20,708 nt of DNA from an uncultured Clostridia bacterium (GCA_934294965.1 CAKRAM010000052.1:1-20708), one strand, 5' to 3'; numbered from the stretch's first letter, positions 6,917-15,162 are shown. The notes: generated by a model not told the origin, from the sequence alone. Program-made: numbers and translations.

Positions 6917-7945
6917 ATGAATCAAACGATTTTGACCGAAGGCAAACTGCTGGAAAACGGCAAACTTGCGCAGGCAGGCTACTCCACCAAGACCGTTCGC
7001 AGGTACGACCGCAAGGATATTATCGGGCATAAGTGGAGAATAAAAGAGTGGGACTACTACATAATCACCGACGGCAAAAAAGCCGTTGCGCTTACCGTTG
7101 CCGACAACAGTTATATGTCGCTGGTATCGGCAAGCTTTTTGGATTTTTCCAAGCCCTGTTACAAAACGACAAGCGAAATGAAGTTTTTTACCTTCGGCAA
7201 AACGGGGTTGCCCTCCTGCCCGGAAGAAGGCAACATCGAGTACAAATCCAAACGCGTGCAAATGAGTTTTACGAAAGAAGCAAACCGCCGCGTTTTGGAA
7301 TGCAAATTTGGCGACTTTTGGGACAAAACCGACTTTGAGTGCAGGTTTGTGCTGGACGAATTTCCGCGCGACCAAATGACCATTGCAACGCCATTTAACA
7401 AGCCGTATGCATTTTACTACAACACCAAAATAAACTGCATGCGTGCAAGCGGATATTGCATAGTTAAAGGTCAATGCTACGACTTTGACGAACAAAACAG
7501 CCTTGGCACGCTGGATTGGGGACGGGGCATTTGGACATACAAAAACACTTGGTATTGGTCCAGTTTGCAAACGCGTTTGGAGGACGGAAGAACGTTCGGT
7601 TTTAACCTAGGGTACGGCTTTGGGGACACTTCCGCCGCCAGCGAAAATATGGTTTTTGTAGACGGAATAGCCCACAAATTGGACAGAGTTGTATTTAACA
7701 TTCCGCAAGCCAACGGAAAAGACAACTTTATGGACTATTGGACGATAACCGACAACGAAAACAGGCTTAATATGGTGTTTAAGCCCATCATCGACCGAAA
7801 AGACGTTACCGACATTGGCATTATCGCATCCAAACAGCACCAAGTTTTCGGCACGTTTAGCGGCTCGGTGACTTTGGACGACGGCTACGTGTTGGAGTTT
7901 TACGACAAACTTGGGTTTGCCGAAAAGGTTTTCAACAAGTGGTAA
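6917..7945 (+). CDS. DUF2804 family protein, function unknown
   Basis: A 342-residue protein recognised as DUF2804. Support comes from the N-terminal layout (LLENGKLAQAGYSTKTVRRYDR, then WRIKEWDYYII), the central LDWGRGIWTYKNTWYWSS starting at 199, and NLGYGFGDTSAASENM (230-245) followed by HKLDRVVF. No signal peptide or membrane helix is seen, so it is probably cytoplasmic. The many aromatic residues and alternating hydrophobic strands suggest a largely beta fold, perhaps lipocalin-like or carbohydrate-binding; that is inference. It is the only plus-strand gene, with its own promoter, ribosome binding site and terminator, so it is a separate transcription unit and its neighbours do not reveal a function. 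Confidence 0.9.
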   Translation: MNQTILTEGKLLENGKLAQAGYSTKTVRRYDRKDIIGHKWRIKEWDYYIITDGKKAVALTVADNSYMSLVSASFLDFSKPCYKTTSEMKFFTFGKTGLPSCPEEGNIEYKSKRVQMSFTKEANRRVLECKFGDFWDKTDFECRFVLDEFPRDQMTIATPFNKPYAFYYNTKINCMRASGYCIVKGQCYDFDEQNSLGTLDWGRGIWTYKNTWYWSSLQTRLEDGRTFGFNLGYGFGDTSAASENMVFVDGIAHKLDRVVFNIPQANGKDNFMDYWTITDNENRLNMVFKPIIDRKDVTDIGIIASKQHQVFGTFSGSVTLDDGYVLEFYDKLGFAEKVFNKW

Positions 7946-8053
7946 AAGCCTGTTTGCTGCGGTAAAATTGACTTTTGATGACAATAAGTGCCTATACGGT
8001 GCGTTTTAATTGCATATCATACCGCTTATTTTAAGCAAAATTTATGAGAAAAG

Positions 8054-8090
8054 AAAAAAGTAGAAACCCTTCCGATTTCTACTTTTTTTT
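8054..8090 (+). terminator. Terminator of the DUF2804 gene
   Basis: AAAAAAGTAGAAA (8054-8066) pairs perfectly with TTTCTACTTTTTT (8076-8088) over 13 bp around a 9-nt loop, and the 3' arm ends in an eight-T run. It lies about 110 bp after the stop. Because the stem is flanked by A and T runs it could act in both directions. Confidence 0.75.
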
Positions 8091-8203
8091 GTTTAACGTA
8101 GAGTTTGATACAAAAAAAGACCTGGCAACGTTTGTTACAAATACACACGGAACAATGCCTGTTGACGGCAAACATCAAGCAAAATTCACTTCGGTCATGC
8201 GTG

Positions 8204-8311
8204 ATTTGACGTGGACAAATACCGAGTGTAATTTGATACGGGCAAACCGTGAACAAAATTTGACACCGACAAACGGCGCAAGCGATATTGCGCCGACCAA
8301 CTCCGAGTAAA
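8204..8311. repeat. Four tandem copies of a 27-bp repeat
   Basis: Units lie at 8204-8230, 8231-8257, 8258-8284 and 8285-8311, with no indels between them. Each begins with a form of ATTTGAC..CGACAAAC, and several share a downstream CCGAG or GTGA segment. Units 1-3 are clear and unit 4 is more diverged. Degenerate traces may continue to the left (around 8158-8185). The period of 27 gives a 9-residue repeat in the plus frame 8044-8310 (such as QNLTPTNGA), but that frame lacks a ribosome binding site and starts just before a terminator hairpin, so I do not call it a gene. Apart from the two flanking hairpins, nothing else was recognised in the gap 7946-8420. Confidence 0.75.
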
Positions 8312-8321
8312 ACTTAACAAG

Positions 8322-8358
8322 AAAAAAAGTAGAAACCATTGCGATTTCCGCCTTTTTT
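8322..8358 (-). terminator. Likely terminator of the ABC exporter operon
   Basis: This is an imperfect relative of the hairpin at 8054-8090. On the minus strand GGAAA and TTTCT pair (one wobble), then, after a mismatch and a bulged base, outer A and T runs pair, and the RNA ends in seven U residues. It lies about 65-100 bp downstream of the stop of the second exporter gene. The mismatches reduce confidence. Confidence 0.55.
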
Positions 8359-8420
8359 GTTTGTAAACTTTCGATTTACTGCGTACATATGCCGACTGAC
8401 GCACAAAAACGCTTTGCGGA

Positions 8421-10325
8421 TCAGTTGTCGCTAGCACCGTTTTTGATTTGAGCCATGCGGGTGTCTTTGTCGTACTGAATTGTGTACAGTTCGTAGTAGC
8501 GACCTTTTTGTTTAAGCAGTTCGTTGTGATTGCCCTGCTCGATGATTTGACCGTGTGACATGACGATTATGTTATCCGCGTGCTGCACGGTGGAAAGTCG
8601 GTGCGCTACGATGAGCATCGTGCCGACGTTGCGCATTTTGTTTAGGCTGTCCTGAATAAGCACTTCGGTTTCGGTGTCGATGTTGGCGGTTGCTTCGTCC
8701 AAAATCATTACGCGCGGTTTGTGAATGACCGTTCTTGCAAATGAAAGCAGTTGGCGTTCGCCCGCCGAGAAGTTGTTGCCCCGCTCGCGGACTTCTTCGT
8801 CGTAGCCGCACGAAAGTTTGTCTATCATTTTGTCGGCGTTGACGTAACGACAGGCGGCGACGAGTTCCTCGTCCGAGAAATCGTCCCCCAGCGTTATGTT
8901 GGAACGCACCGTGCCTGCAAACAGGAATACGTCCTGCAACATTTGACCGAAAAACTTGCGCAGGCAGGAAATTTTGATATGACGAATGTTTATGCCGTCC
9001 AGCAAAATTACTCCTTTTTGAACGTCGTAGTTGCGGCACAGCAGGGACAAAATTGTAGTTTTTCCGCTACCTGTTGCGCCTACAAGGGCAACCGTTTGCC
9101 CTGCTTCCACGTGGAAGCTGACGTCTTTAAGCACCCATTCGCCCTCGTTGTAGGCAAACCAAACGTGTTTGAACTCTATTTCGCCCTTGACGTCGGTCAG
9201 TTCGATTGCGTCCGGCTCGTCGACCACTTCCGGTTCTACGTCCAAAAGCGTGAAGATTTTTTCCGCCGAGGCAAAAGCCGATTGAAGACGATGAAATTGC
9301 TCCGCCAAGTTTTGAATGGGGTTGAAAAACTTTGTTACGAACATATAGAACGCCACTATCGTTGCCGCGTCGATAACTTGACCGAGTATCGGTTTGCCGC
9401 CGATTGCGCCCTTTGCGCCCAAGAAGAACAGGCACAACACCGAAGATATGTACAGCAAGTACACCAGCGGACGGAAAATGCCGAATACGAAAATTTCTCT
9501 GCGCTCGGCACGATACAACGCGTTGTTCTTTTGGTCAAACTCCTCCAACTTTTGGTCTTCGCGATTGAAAACCTGAATGATTTTCATGCCCGAAAGATTT
9601 TCCGACAAAAACGTGTTTACGTCGGTCATGCCGTCCTTAACTTGCCTGTACGAACGGCGCGAAAACTTGCGAAAAATGACCGTGAACAGCACGATGAACG
9701 GCACGAAACACATAACCACAAGCGTTAGATAGTAGTTGACGCACATCATCGCCACAAACACGCCGACGATGACGAAACAGTTTTTGACCAAGTTGACCAA
9801 CATGCCCGTGAACATCATGGAAATTGCGTTGGGATCGTTGGCAACGCGTGTTACCAGTTTGCCTACCGGTATTTTGGACAGTTGCGCGTAAGAAAGACTT
9901 TCCACCTTGGCAAAAATGTCCTCACGCATTTTTGAGATGATTTTTTGCCCTGTTTTTTGCAAAACTATGGTTTGAACGTATGAAGAAACAAGCGACACCA
10001 GCAAAATGGCAACGTACACGCCCACTCTCCAAAACAGCGCAGACAGTTCAAAGTCGCCCTCGACAAGTTTTTCCGCCTGCGACACAAGCACGGGAGAAAC
10101 GACGTCGTACACGATGGACAAAAGCGTTGTTGCCGCAACCAAAATCATGCTGCGCCAATATGGTTTTACGTAGGTCAAAAGGCGTTTGAGCAGTTCGCCG
10201 TCCTTCATTTTGCGGTCGAAGCCCATAACTTCCTTTTTGTCCTTGACCATTACGAACGCCAAAATCATTGCACCGGCGAACAAACCGATGATTGCGCCGA
10301 CAATCAATATAGGAAGGTATTCCAT
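8421..10325 (-). CDS. ABC exporter half-transporter, catalytic-glutamate subunit
   Basis: A 634-residue membrane-fused ABC exporter of the BmrD/TM288 type. The transmembrane domain covers about 55-350. The nucleotide-binding domain has Walker A GATGSGKTT (416-424), a non-canonical signature FSAGE (519-523), Walker B MILDEA with catalytic E544, and H-loop H575. A variant signature in the partner that keeps the catalytic Glu is typical of heterodimeric exporters. An extra hydrophobic segment at about 4-28 precedes the usual start of the family (near GELLKRLLTYVKPYW) and would add a membrane helix. The start is ATG 10325 with AGGAGGG at 10334-10340, inside the end of the upstream gene. It should pair with the product of 10327-12105. 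The substrate is unknown; drugs, lipids or peptides are all possible. Confidence 0.92.
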   Translation of the reverse strand: MEYLPILIVGAIIGLFAGAMILAFVMVKDKKEVMGFDRKMKDGELLKRLLTYVKPYWRSMILVAATTLLSIVYDVVSPVLVSQAEKLVEGDFELSALFWRVGVYVAILLVSLVSSYVQTIVLQKTGQKIISKMREDIFAKVESLSYAQLSKIPVGKLVTRVANDPNAISMMFTGMLVNLVKNCFVIVGVFVAMMCVNYYLTLVVMCFVPFIVLFTVIFRKFSRRSYRQVKDGMTDVNTFLSENLSGMKIIQVFNREDQKLEEFDQKNNALYRAERREIFVFGIFRPLVYLLYISSVLCLFFLGAKGAIGGKPILGQVIDAATIVAFYMFVTKFFNPIQNLAEQFHRLQSAFASAEKIFTLLDVEPEVVDEPDAIELTDVKGEIEFKHVWFAYNEGEWVLKDVSFHVEAGQTVALVGATGSGKTTILSLLCRNYDVQKGVILLDGINIRHIKISCLRKFFGQMLQDVFLFAGTVRSNITLGDDFSDEELVAACRYVNADKMIDKLSCGYDEEVRERGNNFSAGERQLLSFARTVIHKPRVMILDEATANIDTETEVLIQDSLNKMRNVGTMLIVAHRLSTVQHADNIIVMSHGQIIEQGNHNELLKQKGRYYELYTIQYDKDTRMAQIKNGASDN

Positions 10326-10326
10326 A

Positions 10327-12105
10327 CTACAAGCCCTCCTTTTCGTCGTCCAAGCGTTGAAGATCTACCATTTCCCTGTAGACAGTGCAACGCTCGTACA
10401 ATTGTTTGTGCGTGCCTACGTCCACCACCTTGCCGTGATCCAAGCACACGATTTTGTCCAAATTTTCCACTGTGGATATGCGGTGAGCAATCCATACGGT
10501 GGTTTTGCCCTGACGTTCGGTACGGACGGCGTTCAAAATCGTGCGTTCGGTGTCGGTGTCGACTGCCGAAACTGCATCGTCTAAAATAAGCACGGGAGAA
10601 TTTTTTATAAGTGCGCGCGCAATGGAAATACGCTGCTTTTGTCCGCCGGAAACGGTTACGCCCCGTTCGCCCAGCACTGTTTGGTAGCCGTCGGAAAAAT
10701 CGACGATATCGTTATGCACGACTGCCATTGCCGAGTACCTTTCCACCACTTCCGCCTGCGCCTGACCTACGGCAAACGCCACGTTGTTGTGAATGGTATC
10801 GGAAAACAAAAAGTTATCCTGCGGAACGTAGGAACAGTTTTGACGAAGGCTTTTTATCGTGACGTCATTTACGTCCTTGTCGTCCACGAACACTTGCCCC
10901 TCGGGAACGTTGTAACAACGCAAAATTACATCGGCAATTGTTGTTTTGCCACTGCCCGTTTTGCCCACTATGCCGACGTTTTCGCCTGCGTTTATCACAA
11001 ACGACACGTTGTGAATTACGTCGTGATCGCTGCCCGGATAGCGGAAATTGAAGTTTTTGAATTCTATTTTGCCTTTTACGTTTGTAATATCTTCCGCGCC
11101 TGCCTTGTCCACCACAATTAGAGGAGCATCCAACAGTTCACTTACGCGTTTAAGAGATGCGTTTCCGCGAGAAACAAGGTCGATTAGGTCTGTTACAGCC
11201 ATTATCGGCCAAACGATTGCGGTAAAATAGCCTATGTACTCCATAAGCATGCCGCTATCGAACTGTCCCTCGTGAACCAAGTAGCCTCCGTAGCCCAAAA
11301 TTATACAAACGACCGATTCCACCAAAAGCGTGATGAGGATTTTCATCGTGGTTTGCGTTTTGGTGTAGTCCACGTTCCAATATTCGTTTTGCTCGTTAAG
11401 TTTGCGGAAACTCATAAGTTCCGCCATTTCTCTGACAAATGCCTTTACGACGGCAATTACGCTGAAAATTTCCTGCGAAAAATCCGACAAATCGGCAAAG
11501 GCTTGCTGACGCTTATCCCACTTATGCTCTATGCTTCTGCCCAAAACGATGCTGATTGTGAGCATAAGCGCAATGGGAATGAGCGTCAAAAGGGACAAAG
11601 TGACGTTCATTTTGAACATTTTGTACAGCGCAAGTCCGCCCAAGAACAACGCGTCGCAAAAGACCAAAAATCCACTGCCGAAAACGTCCTGAAGGGTGTC
11701 GATATCGCTGATGAAAAGCGACATAAGATTGCCGACTTTGTTGGTGTGGTAGTACTCCAACGGCAGGTGGCGGCAATACTCGAACATTTCGCGACGAAGA
11801 TCGCGCTCGACTCTGGTTGCCGTGCCGAAAAAGCAAATACGCCACAAAAAACGCCCTACTACCATAACGGCAATGACAATGAGCATGGGAACAGCCACAC
11901 CGCTCCACAAATATGCGCCGTCGAAGGGAACGGACACGCCGTCCGAACCTACGACAACGCCGTCCTTCACGCCGTTGATTACCACGCGATAAATTTCCGG
12001 TATTTTTAGCTGAAAATAGTCGACGGCAACCAAAGAGGCAATGCCGAGAACAAGAAAAAACCAGTATTTTAGGTAATATTTGTTGATATGCTTGCCAAAG
12101 ACCAT
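10327..12105 (-). CDS. ABC exporter half-transporter, degenerate-Walker-B subunit
   Basis: A 592-residue exporter subunit of the BmrC/TM287 type. The transmembrane domain covers about 1-320. The nucleotide-binding domain has Walker A GKTGSGKTT (381-389), canonical signature VSGGQ (485-489), Walker B LILDDAVSAVD with Asp510 where the catalytic Glu is expected, and H-loop H541. Together with FSAGE in the next gene this gives one competent and one degenerate ATP site, as known for heterodimeric multidrug exporters. An insertion around 47-65 between the first two helices may form an outside loop. The start is ATG 12105 with AAGGAAG at 12111-12117. One base separates its stop from the next start. 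It is the first gene of a two-gene operon under the promoter at 12182-12211. Confidence 0.93.
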   Translation of the reverse strand: MVFGKHINKYYLKYWFFLVLGIASLVAVDYFQLKIPEIYRVVINGVKDGVVVGSDGVSVPFDGAYLWSGVAVPMLIVIAVMVVGRFLWRICFFGTATRVERDLRREMFEYCRHLPLEYYHTNKVGNLMSLFISDIDTLQDVFGSGFLVFCDALFLGGLALYKMFKMNVTLSLLTLIPIALMLTISIVLGRSIEHKWDKRQQAFADLSDFSQEIFSVIAVVKAFVREMAELMSFRKLNEQNEYWNVDYTKTQTTMKILITLLVESVVCIILGYGGYLVHEGQFDSGMLMEYIGYFTAIVWPIMAVTDLIDLVSRGNASLKRVSELLDAPLIVVDKAGAEDITNVKGKIEFKNFNFRYPGSDHDVIHNVSFVINAGENVGIVGKTGSGKTTIADVILRCYNVPEGQVFVDDKDVNDVTIKSLRQNCSYVPQDNFLFSDTIHNNVAFAVGQAQAEVVERYSAMAVVHNDIVDFSDGYQTVLGERGVTVSGGQKQRISIARALIKNSPVLILDDAVSAVDTDTERTILNAVRTERQGKTTVWIAHRISTVENLDKIVCLDHGKVVDVGTHKQLYERCTVYREMVDLQRLDDEKEGL

Positions 12106-12125
12106 ACGTACTTCCTTTACAAAAT

Positions 12126-12150
12126 GCGTTTGCTCAAATTCGTCAAACGC
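12126..12150 (-). promoter_or_regulatory. Inverted repeat in the exporter operon leader
   Basis: GCGTTTG (12126-12132) and CAAACGC (12144-12150) form a 7-bp inverted repeat around 11 nt, between the predicted transcription start (about 12175) and the ribosome binding site. It could be an operator for a repressor acting just downstream of the promoter, or an mRNA hairpin. No regulator gene is adjacent. Confidence 0.45.
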
Positions 12151-12181
12151 CTAGTTTCGCTCTTGTGCATATATTCTGTCT

Positions 12182-12211
12182 ATTATAAGACTGCAAAGCA
12201 AATTTAGTCAA
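12182..12211 (-). promoter_or_regulatory. Promoter of the ABC exporter operon
   Basis: On the minus strand TTGACT (12206-12211) and a perfect TATAAT (12182-12187) are separated by 18 bp, about 77 bp upstream of the first exporter ATG. A small inverted repeat, TTAAC/GTTAA at 12240-12253, lies further upstream. Confidence 0.8.
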
Positions 12212-12310
12212 ACAAAATTCGACACACTTGCCACATTTATTAACAAAAGTTAAACATATTTGAGTTTTTAGGCGGAAAAACAAGGAATAAAGTCAAACAT
12301 AACGAGCAAC

Positions 12311-12350
12311 AAAAAACTTCCTTTCATCCAAGAGTCGGACAAAAGGAAGT
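12311..12350 (-). terminator. Rho-independent terminator of pfkA
   Basis: On the minus strand ACTTCCTTT (12342-12350) pairs perfectly with AAAGGAAGT (12316-12324) over 9 bp around a 17-nt loop, and a six-T run overlaps and follows the 3' arm. It begins 18 bp after the pfkA stop. Confidence 0.85.
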
Positions 12351-12368
12351 CGAATTAAAATTTTTGAG

Positions 12369-13340
12369 TTAGAATGAATCTACCAAGCGGTTGGCAAGTT
12401 TGTATAAATCCAAATCGAAGGGACGTTTGACGGCAAGCGCCTCCAACAAATCTTGATCGAAAATTTGTCCCTGACGAACGCCGATAACGCGGTTGGTTTT
12501 GTCCGCAGCAAGGCACTCCACGGCTTTTACGCCCATGCGCGTGCCGAGAAATACGTCGCGACAGGAAGCGTTGCCGCCGCGTTGGATATGTCCCAAACCG
12601 ACCGAACGCGCGCTTATACCGGGAACGCGTTCTTGAATGTCGGCAAGAACGTTTGCAGCCTTTTGAACGCCTTCGGCAACGATTATCATATTGTCGAATT
12701 TGCCGTGAGAGATGTTTTCCGAAAGACGGCCGGCAACCTCTTGGGGATTGTAGCCAACTTCCGGAACGATGACCACTTCCGACGAACTGGTGAGCGCCGA
12801 GTGCAGCGCGATATCGCCGCAGTTACGTCCCATAACTTCCACCACGCAGGTGCGGTTGTTGCAACCCATCGTGTCGCGAAGCATGCCTACGCAATTTACA
12901 ACAACAGTTACAGCCGAGTCGAAACCGACGGTGAAATCCGTGTAGGGAAGGTCGTTGTCGATTGTGCCGGGGATGCCCACCACTTTGACGCCGTTTTGCT
13001 CGGAAAGCGCTTTTGCTCCCTGAAAACTTCCGTCGCCGCCGATGACCACCAAACCTTCGATACCGAAATCGGTAAGCGTTTTGGCGGCAGATTTTCTTCC
13101 TTCCGTGGTTTTCATTTCCAGACAGCGCGACGTGCCGAGGATTGTTCCGCCGCGATTCATTATTCCGTCTACGTCGGTAGGATTGAAACGACGAACTCTG
13201 CCGTCGATAAGCCCCTTGTATCCGCCGAAAATTCCGTAAACTTCCATTCCGCAACTGATTCCGTAACGAACGGTTGCGTAGATTGCGGCATTCATTCCTT
13301 GAGAGTCTCCGCCGCTGGTAAGTACACCGATTCTTTTCAT
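12369..13340 (-). CDS. pfkA: ATP-dependent 6-phosphofructokinase
   Basis: A 323-residue cytoplasmic enzyme that phosphorylates fructose 6-phosphate to fructose 1,6-bisphosphate, the committed step of glycolysis. Length is typical (320 in E. coli). Motifs are TSGGDSQGMNAAI (8-20), GGDGSFQGA (101-109), PGTIDND (124-130, with catalytic D128), EVMGRNCG (168-175) and GHIQRGG (250-256). Glycine after GGD and in PGTIDND matches ATP-dependent rather than pyrophosphate-dependent enzymes. The frame is open upstream, but ATG 13340 is chosen because family homology starts at MKRIGVLTSGG and AAGGAGA (13346-13352) precedes it. It has its own terminator. No strong promoter was found in the 182 bp upstream, so it may be read from the GH20 promoter or a weak one. 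Confidence 0.97.
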   Translation of the reverse strand: MKRIGVLTSGGDSQGMNAAIYATVRYGISCGMEVYGIFGGYKGLIDGRVRRFNPTDVDGIMNRGGTILGTSRCLEMKTTEGRKSAAKTLTDFGIEGLVVIGGDGSFQGAKALSEQNGVKVVGIPGTIDNDLPYTDFTVGFDSAVTVVVNCVGMLRDTMGCNNRTCVVEVMGRNCGDIALHSALTSSSEVVIVPEVGYNPQEVAGRLSENISHGKFDNMIIVAEGVQKAANVLADIQERVPGISARSVGLGHIQRGGNASCRDVFLGTRMGVKAVECLAADKTNRVIGVRQGQIFDQDLLEALAVKRPFDLDLYKLANRLVDSF

Positions 13341-13487
13341 ATGCTTCTCCTTATTGTCGCCCGTCGGATTTTCCGCAGGCGTTGAAATGCCCGACTGAAC
13401 GCGCAAACGGCGTTGCCGCGTTTACACGGTGCGAACTTTTCTGCAACGCTTGCTTGTTGCGAAGACGCATCAAAAAAACCTCACGTC

Positions 13488-13522
13488 CGTTGCAATGCTT
13501 GCCCAAGTGTTTGACAGCAACG
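13488..13522 (-). other. Stem-loop between the GH20 gene and pfkA
   Basis: CGTTGC (13488-13493) and GCAACG (13517-13522) form a 6-bp stem that starts right after the GH20 stop, with a smaller CTT/AAG pairing inside. A seven-T run on the minus strand (13472-13478) lies 9 nt past the stem, too far for a standard terminator. A second GCAAC/GTTGC pair is at 13443-13460. Partial termination or mRNA processing between the genes is possible. Confidence 0.35.
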
Positions 13523-15058
13523 TTACTTTGTAAGTTCTATGTCGGCGTCTTTGTTAAAAAACGCCTTGGTTTTGGAAATACGGGCAAACAAACATTTGCC
13601 GCGTGTGGCTTTTGCGTTGTACGTTAAGCCGTTTTGCTCGAACAAGGGATAGTAGCCCTTTACGCGTTTGGTAAATCCGCAACGCTTGTACCCCCAAGCC
13701 ACTTCCGCAAGCGCGCACATACGGGGCAGCAAGTTGAAGAAAAGTTTTTCCTCGCTTGCCACGTACTCCGTCCAAAGAGCGCCTTCCACGCCCAAAACGT
13801 TGTTTTTTGCACTCTTTTTGATGCCGCAAAGCGGTTTGAACGCATACGTTTTGGAGAGCGGCGTCATTGCGTAGGGGTAGTCGAAATACATGTTGAAGAA
13901 GGGGGACAAAATGGTTTTTCGTCCGTTATTTGCCTGCTTTTTGCCTTTGGAAAGCGTTTTCGGCTTCCAAACTTGGCTTACCACGTTTTCGTCCGCGCCG
14001 TCGATGCCGTCGTTCCAGCAAATAACTTTTTTACCCTTTTGTTGCAAATGAAGGCGAATTTGCTCCACAAAGTAGGTTTGCAACTCGTCAAAACCGGAAA
14101 GACGTAAGTCCGCCACCTTTTGACGGCAAAGTTTGCAGTTGCACCATCTATCTTTGGGAACTTCGTCGCCGCCCAAGTGTATGTACTCGTAGGGGAACAT
14201 TTCGGCAACTTCGTCCAGCACGTCGCAAACGAATGTTAGAGTGTCGTCGTTACCGGCACACAAAATGTCCTTGGATATGCCCCATCTTTTGCGAACTTCC
14301 GCAACTTGCCCCGTGCAGGAAAGCCACGGATAGGAGGCTATCATTGCGACGGCATGACCGGGAACGTCGATTTCCGGAATGACGTCGATATGTTTGGACG
14401 CAGCATAGGAAACGATTTCGGCAATGTCCGCCTTGGTGTAGTAGCCGCCGTGAGGCACTTCGTCAACGTACCTTTTTCCGCCGGAAACCACTTCCGAACC
14501 GCCACGGTACGAGCCGACTGTGTTAAGCAAAGGATACTTGCCGATTTCCACGCGGAAACCTTGATCGTCCGACAGGTGCAAATGCAGTTTGTTGAGTTTG
14601 AAAATTGCCATCAGGTCGATGACTTTTTTGACCGTTTCCACTCCGAAAAAGTGGCGGCAAACGTCCAACAAAAGCCCTCTGTGGGCAAACACGGGACGAT
14701 CTTCAAGATAGCAGTTGTTGACCGAGATTTGACCGTTTTCAGCGTGAACCAGTCCCAGCAGGGACTGCACTGCGTAAAAGCAGGACGCTTTGTCGCTTGC
14801 CGAAACCGTTGCGACGCCTTGGTTTATCATGATCAAATATTGACCGTCCAAACAGCGAACGTTGTGATTGAATATTACGTGTGCTTCCTCGATATTTTCG
14901 GTGAAAGCCAAATCGAAGCCGCAACTAGATTTTACGTAGTCGCAAAAGAGTTGAATTTCGCCAAGAAACTCGTTGTGACAAAACACTTTGGTTTGTGCGT
15001 CCACAGAAAAGGTACCGTTGATTTTTACGAACTTTTGCGGTGCCGGAATAATTTGCAT
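13523..15058 (-). CDS. GH20 beta-N-acetylhexosaminidase
   Basis: A 511-residue glycoside hydrolase family 20 enzyme, expected to release terminal N-acetylglucosamine or N-acetylgalactosamine by substrate-assisted catalysis. Residues 1-120 form the small GH20b-type domain, ending at LEDRPVFAHRGLLLDVCRHF (118-137), where the TIM barrel begins. The catalytic pair is D298-E299 in YIHLGGDEVPKDRW. Other barrel motifs are KLHLHLSDDQGFR (157-169) and EIDVPGHA (229-236). CNCKLC (306-311) follows the active site. There is no signal peptide or membrane helix, so it probably acts in the cytoplasm on imported oligosaccharides. The basic C-terminal tail (about 460-511) was not recognised. ATG 15058 is preceded by GAGG. 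It has its own promoter, and pfkA lies downstream on the same strand. Confidence 0.94.
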   Translation of the reverse strand: MQIIPAPQKFVKINGTFSVDAQTKVFCHNEFLGEIQLFCDYVKSSCGFDLAFTENIEEAHVIFNHNVRCLDGQYLIMINQGVATVSASDKASCFYAVQSLLGLVHAENGQISVNNCYLEDRPVFAHRGLLLDVCRHFFGVETVKKVIDLMAIFKLNKLHLHLSDDQGFRVEIGKYPLLNTVGSYRGGSEVVSGGKRYVDEVPHGGYYTKADIAEIVSYAASKHIDVIPEIDVPGHAVAMIASYPWLSCTGQVAEVRKRWGISKDILCAGNDDTLTFVCDVLDEVAEMFPYEYIHLGGDEVPKDRWCNCKLCRQKVADLRLSGFDELQTYFVEQIRLHLQQKGKKVICWNDGIDGADENVVSQVWKPKTLSKGKKQANNGRKTILSPFFNMYFDYPYAMTPLSKTYAFKPLCGIKKSAKNNVLGVEGALWTEYVASEEKLFFNLLPRMCALAEVAWGYKRCGFTKRVKGYYPLFEQNGLTYNAKATRGKCLFARISKTKAFFNKDADIELTK

Positions 15059-15092
15059 AACAACCTCTTAATACTAAACTTGCCCAAGGCAA

Positions 15093-15157
15093 TGCCGAAA
15101 ACAAACTCGGATTGCCACAATGTTGCGATTGTTTCTCCTGCCGAAAACATACTCGGA
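15093..15157 (-). repeat. 19-bp direct repeats in the GH20 leader
   Basis: TGCCGAAAACAAACTCGGA (15093-15111) and TGCCGAAAACATACTCGGA (15139-15157) differ at one base and are spaced 46 bp start to start. On the transcribed strand each can fold a short CCGA/TCGG hairpin. They lie between the predicted transcription start and the ribosome binding site, so they could be paired protein-binding sites on DNA or RNA. Confidence 0.75.
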
Positions 15158-15162
15158 CAGGT

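Noticed and set aside
6632..7570. Minus-strand 312-residue open frame
   Set aside because: It runs antisense to the DUF2804 gene, which has a clear promoter, ribosome binding site and family motifs. The antisense product is low-complexity and Phe/Cys-rich with no family match that I recognise.
8044..8310. Plus-strand 88-residue frame containing 9-residue repeats
   Set aside because: No ribosome binding site; it starts just before a terminator hairpin and its first residues are encoded by that hairpin. The periodicity comes from the 27-bp DNA repeat.
8204..8311. CRISPR-like array
   Set aside because: The 27-bp units are contiguous and carry no spacers, and no cas gene is present.
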